Source: Kaistia adipata DSM 17808
GTDB taxonomy: Bacteria; Pseudomonadota; Alphaproteobacteria; Rhizobiales; Kaistiaceae
Assembly (NCBI RefSeq): GCF_000423225.1
Contig: NZ_KE383992.1
Coordinates: forward strand, 436,971-500,970
DNA: 64,000 nt
Direction: 5' to 3'
In this document: in pieces, positions 63,673 through 64,000 of the stretch
Position numbering within the stretch: the first letter of the stretch is position 1
Layout of the letters: every line of letters starts with the position of its first letter
Translations under genes and position numbers: made by a program
Notes under the pieces: generated by a model
What the model was told of the DNA's origin: nothing
Database searches by the model: none
What the model saw: the letters and a program-made list of their open reading frames with translations, nothing else

Positions 63673-64000
63673 ATGACCGCCCCGATCGAGCCCGGATTTG
63701 GCGTCTATGTGCACTGGCCGTTCTGCGCGGCCAAGTGCCCCTATTGCGACTTCAACTCGCATGTCCGCCATCAGGGGGTCGATCAGGAGCGTTTCGCGAA
63801 AGCCTTCGTCACCGAGATCCAGACGATGGCCGCCAAGTCGCCCGGCAAGACGGTCAACTCGATCTTCCTCGGCGGCGGCACGCCGTCGCTGATGGACCCG
63901 AAGACGGTCGGCACCATCCTCGACGCCATCGGCGCCGCCTGGAACGTCGCGCCCGACGTCGAGGTGTCGATGGAGGCGAACCCGTCCAGCGTCGAGGCGG
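63673..64000 (+). CDS. hemW: Radical SAM protein HemW, N-terminal part
   Basis: Only the first 109 codons lie in the window. The start MTAPIEPGFGVYVHWPFCAA and the cluster-binding CAAKCPYCDFNSH (C-x3-C-x2-C) identify HemW, a heme chaperone once called oxygen-independent coproporphyrinogen oxidase. FLGGGTPSLMDP is the next family motif. The rph-rdgB-hemW order is conserved in alphaproteobacteria. The gene continues beyond base 64000. Confidence 0.93.
   Translation, partial: MTAPIEPGFGVYVHWPFCAAKCPYCDFNSHVRHQGVDQERFAKAFVTEIQTMAAKSPGKTVNSIFLGGGTPSLMDPKTVGTILDAIGAAWNVAPDVEVSMEANPSSVEA

Overview
This 64 kb window is GC-rich, densely coding chromosomal DNA from an alphaproteobacterium, most likely of the order Hyphomicrobiales (Rhizobiales). 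The evidence is the ChvG/ChvI two-component pair beside a short HprK, a mannose-type EIIA and HPr; the gene order metK-phrR-like-lnt-ybeX-ybeY-phoH-miaB-plsC-fur-rimI-tsaB-nfu; the rimP-nusA-ylxR-infB-rbfA-truB-rpsO-pnp run; the malic enzyme/phosphotransacetylase fusion; and pmtA beside dnaKJ. I cannot name the genus. I see no rRNA, tRNA, insertion sequence, prophage or CRISPR array. Nearly all genes belong to the core genome, so the points of interest are mostly regulatory sites and start codons.

Left part (1-17.7 kb). A leftward block holds the start of addB, a MurU-like sugar-phosphate nucleotidyltransferase, a TsaE/AmgK-like fusion and a PAS-domain sensor kinase. A CtrA-like box lies upstream of the kinase. 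Next come ahcY (with a promoter and a SahR-like palindrome) and the regulatory PTS and envelope-stress block chvI-chvG-hprK-EIIA-HPr. Rightward genes hugZ (heme/iron, with an IRO-like box), pckA (with a palindrome over its putative promoter) and a GrpB-family gene follow. They face pnp across a strong terminator.

Middle part (15-45.9 kb). This is an almost unbroken leftward series. It holds translation and transcription genes (rpsO, truB, rbfA, infB, ylxR, nusA, rimP, trmB), metK, a phrR/praR-like regulator, and the lnt-ybeX-ybeY-phoH-miaB-plsC-fur/mur-rimI-tsaB-nfu run with many ATGA/GTGA stop-start overlaps. A universal stress protein, trpS, murJ, glnD and mutS complete it. The nfu gene has a promoter whose start point is covered by a near-consensus iron control element, which predicts Irr control of this Fe-S carrier.

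Right part (46-64 kb). The main genes are the rightward malic enzyme fusion and a GT17 glycosyltransferase, then leftward pncA and alkB. Rightward dnaK-dnaJ-pmtA-pyrF-dapB-gpmA follows, with a textbook RpoH promoter before dnaK. Leftward queG-GST, rightward uppP, and a leftward NDUFA9-like reductase come next. Last is a divergent pair, hrcA (left) and rph-rdgB-hemW (right); hemW runs off the window.

Taken together, the window links carbon flow (PTS, ChvI, pckA, malic enzyme), methyl-cycle balance (ahcY, metK), iron and Fe-S handling (hugZ, fur/mur, nfu, miaB, hemW, queG), cell-wall precursor supply (MurU/AmgK-like, murJ, uppP, dapB) and protein quality control (dnaKJ, hrcA). Starts were revised where the longest reading frame was clearly not the gene. 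The changed starts are the sensor kinase, ahcY, pnp, rimP, metK, phrR-like, tsaB, glnD, dnaK, queG, uppP, hrcA and rdgB.
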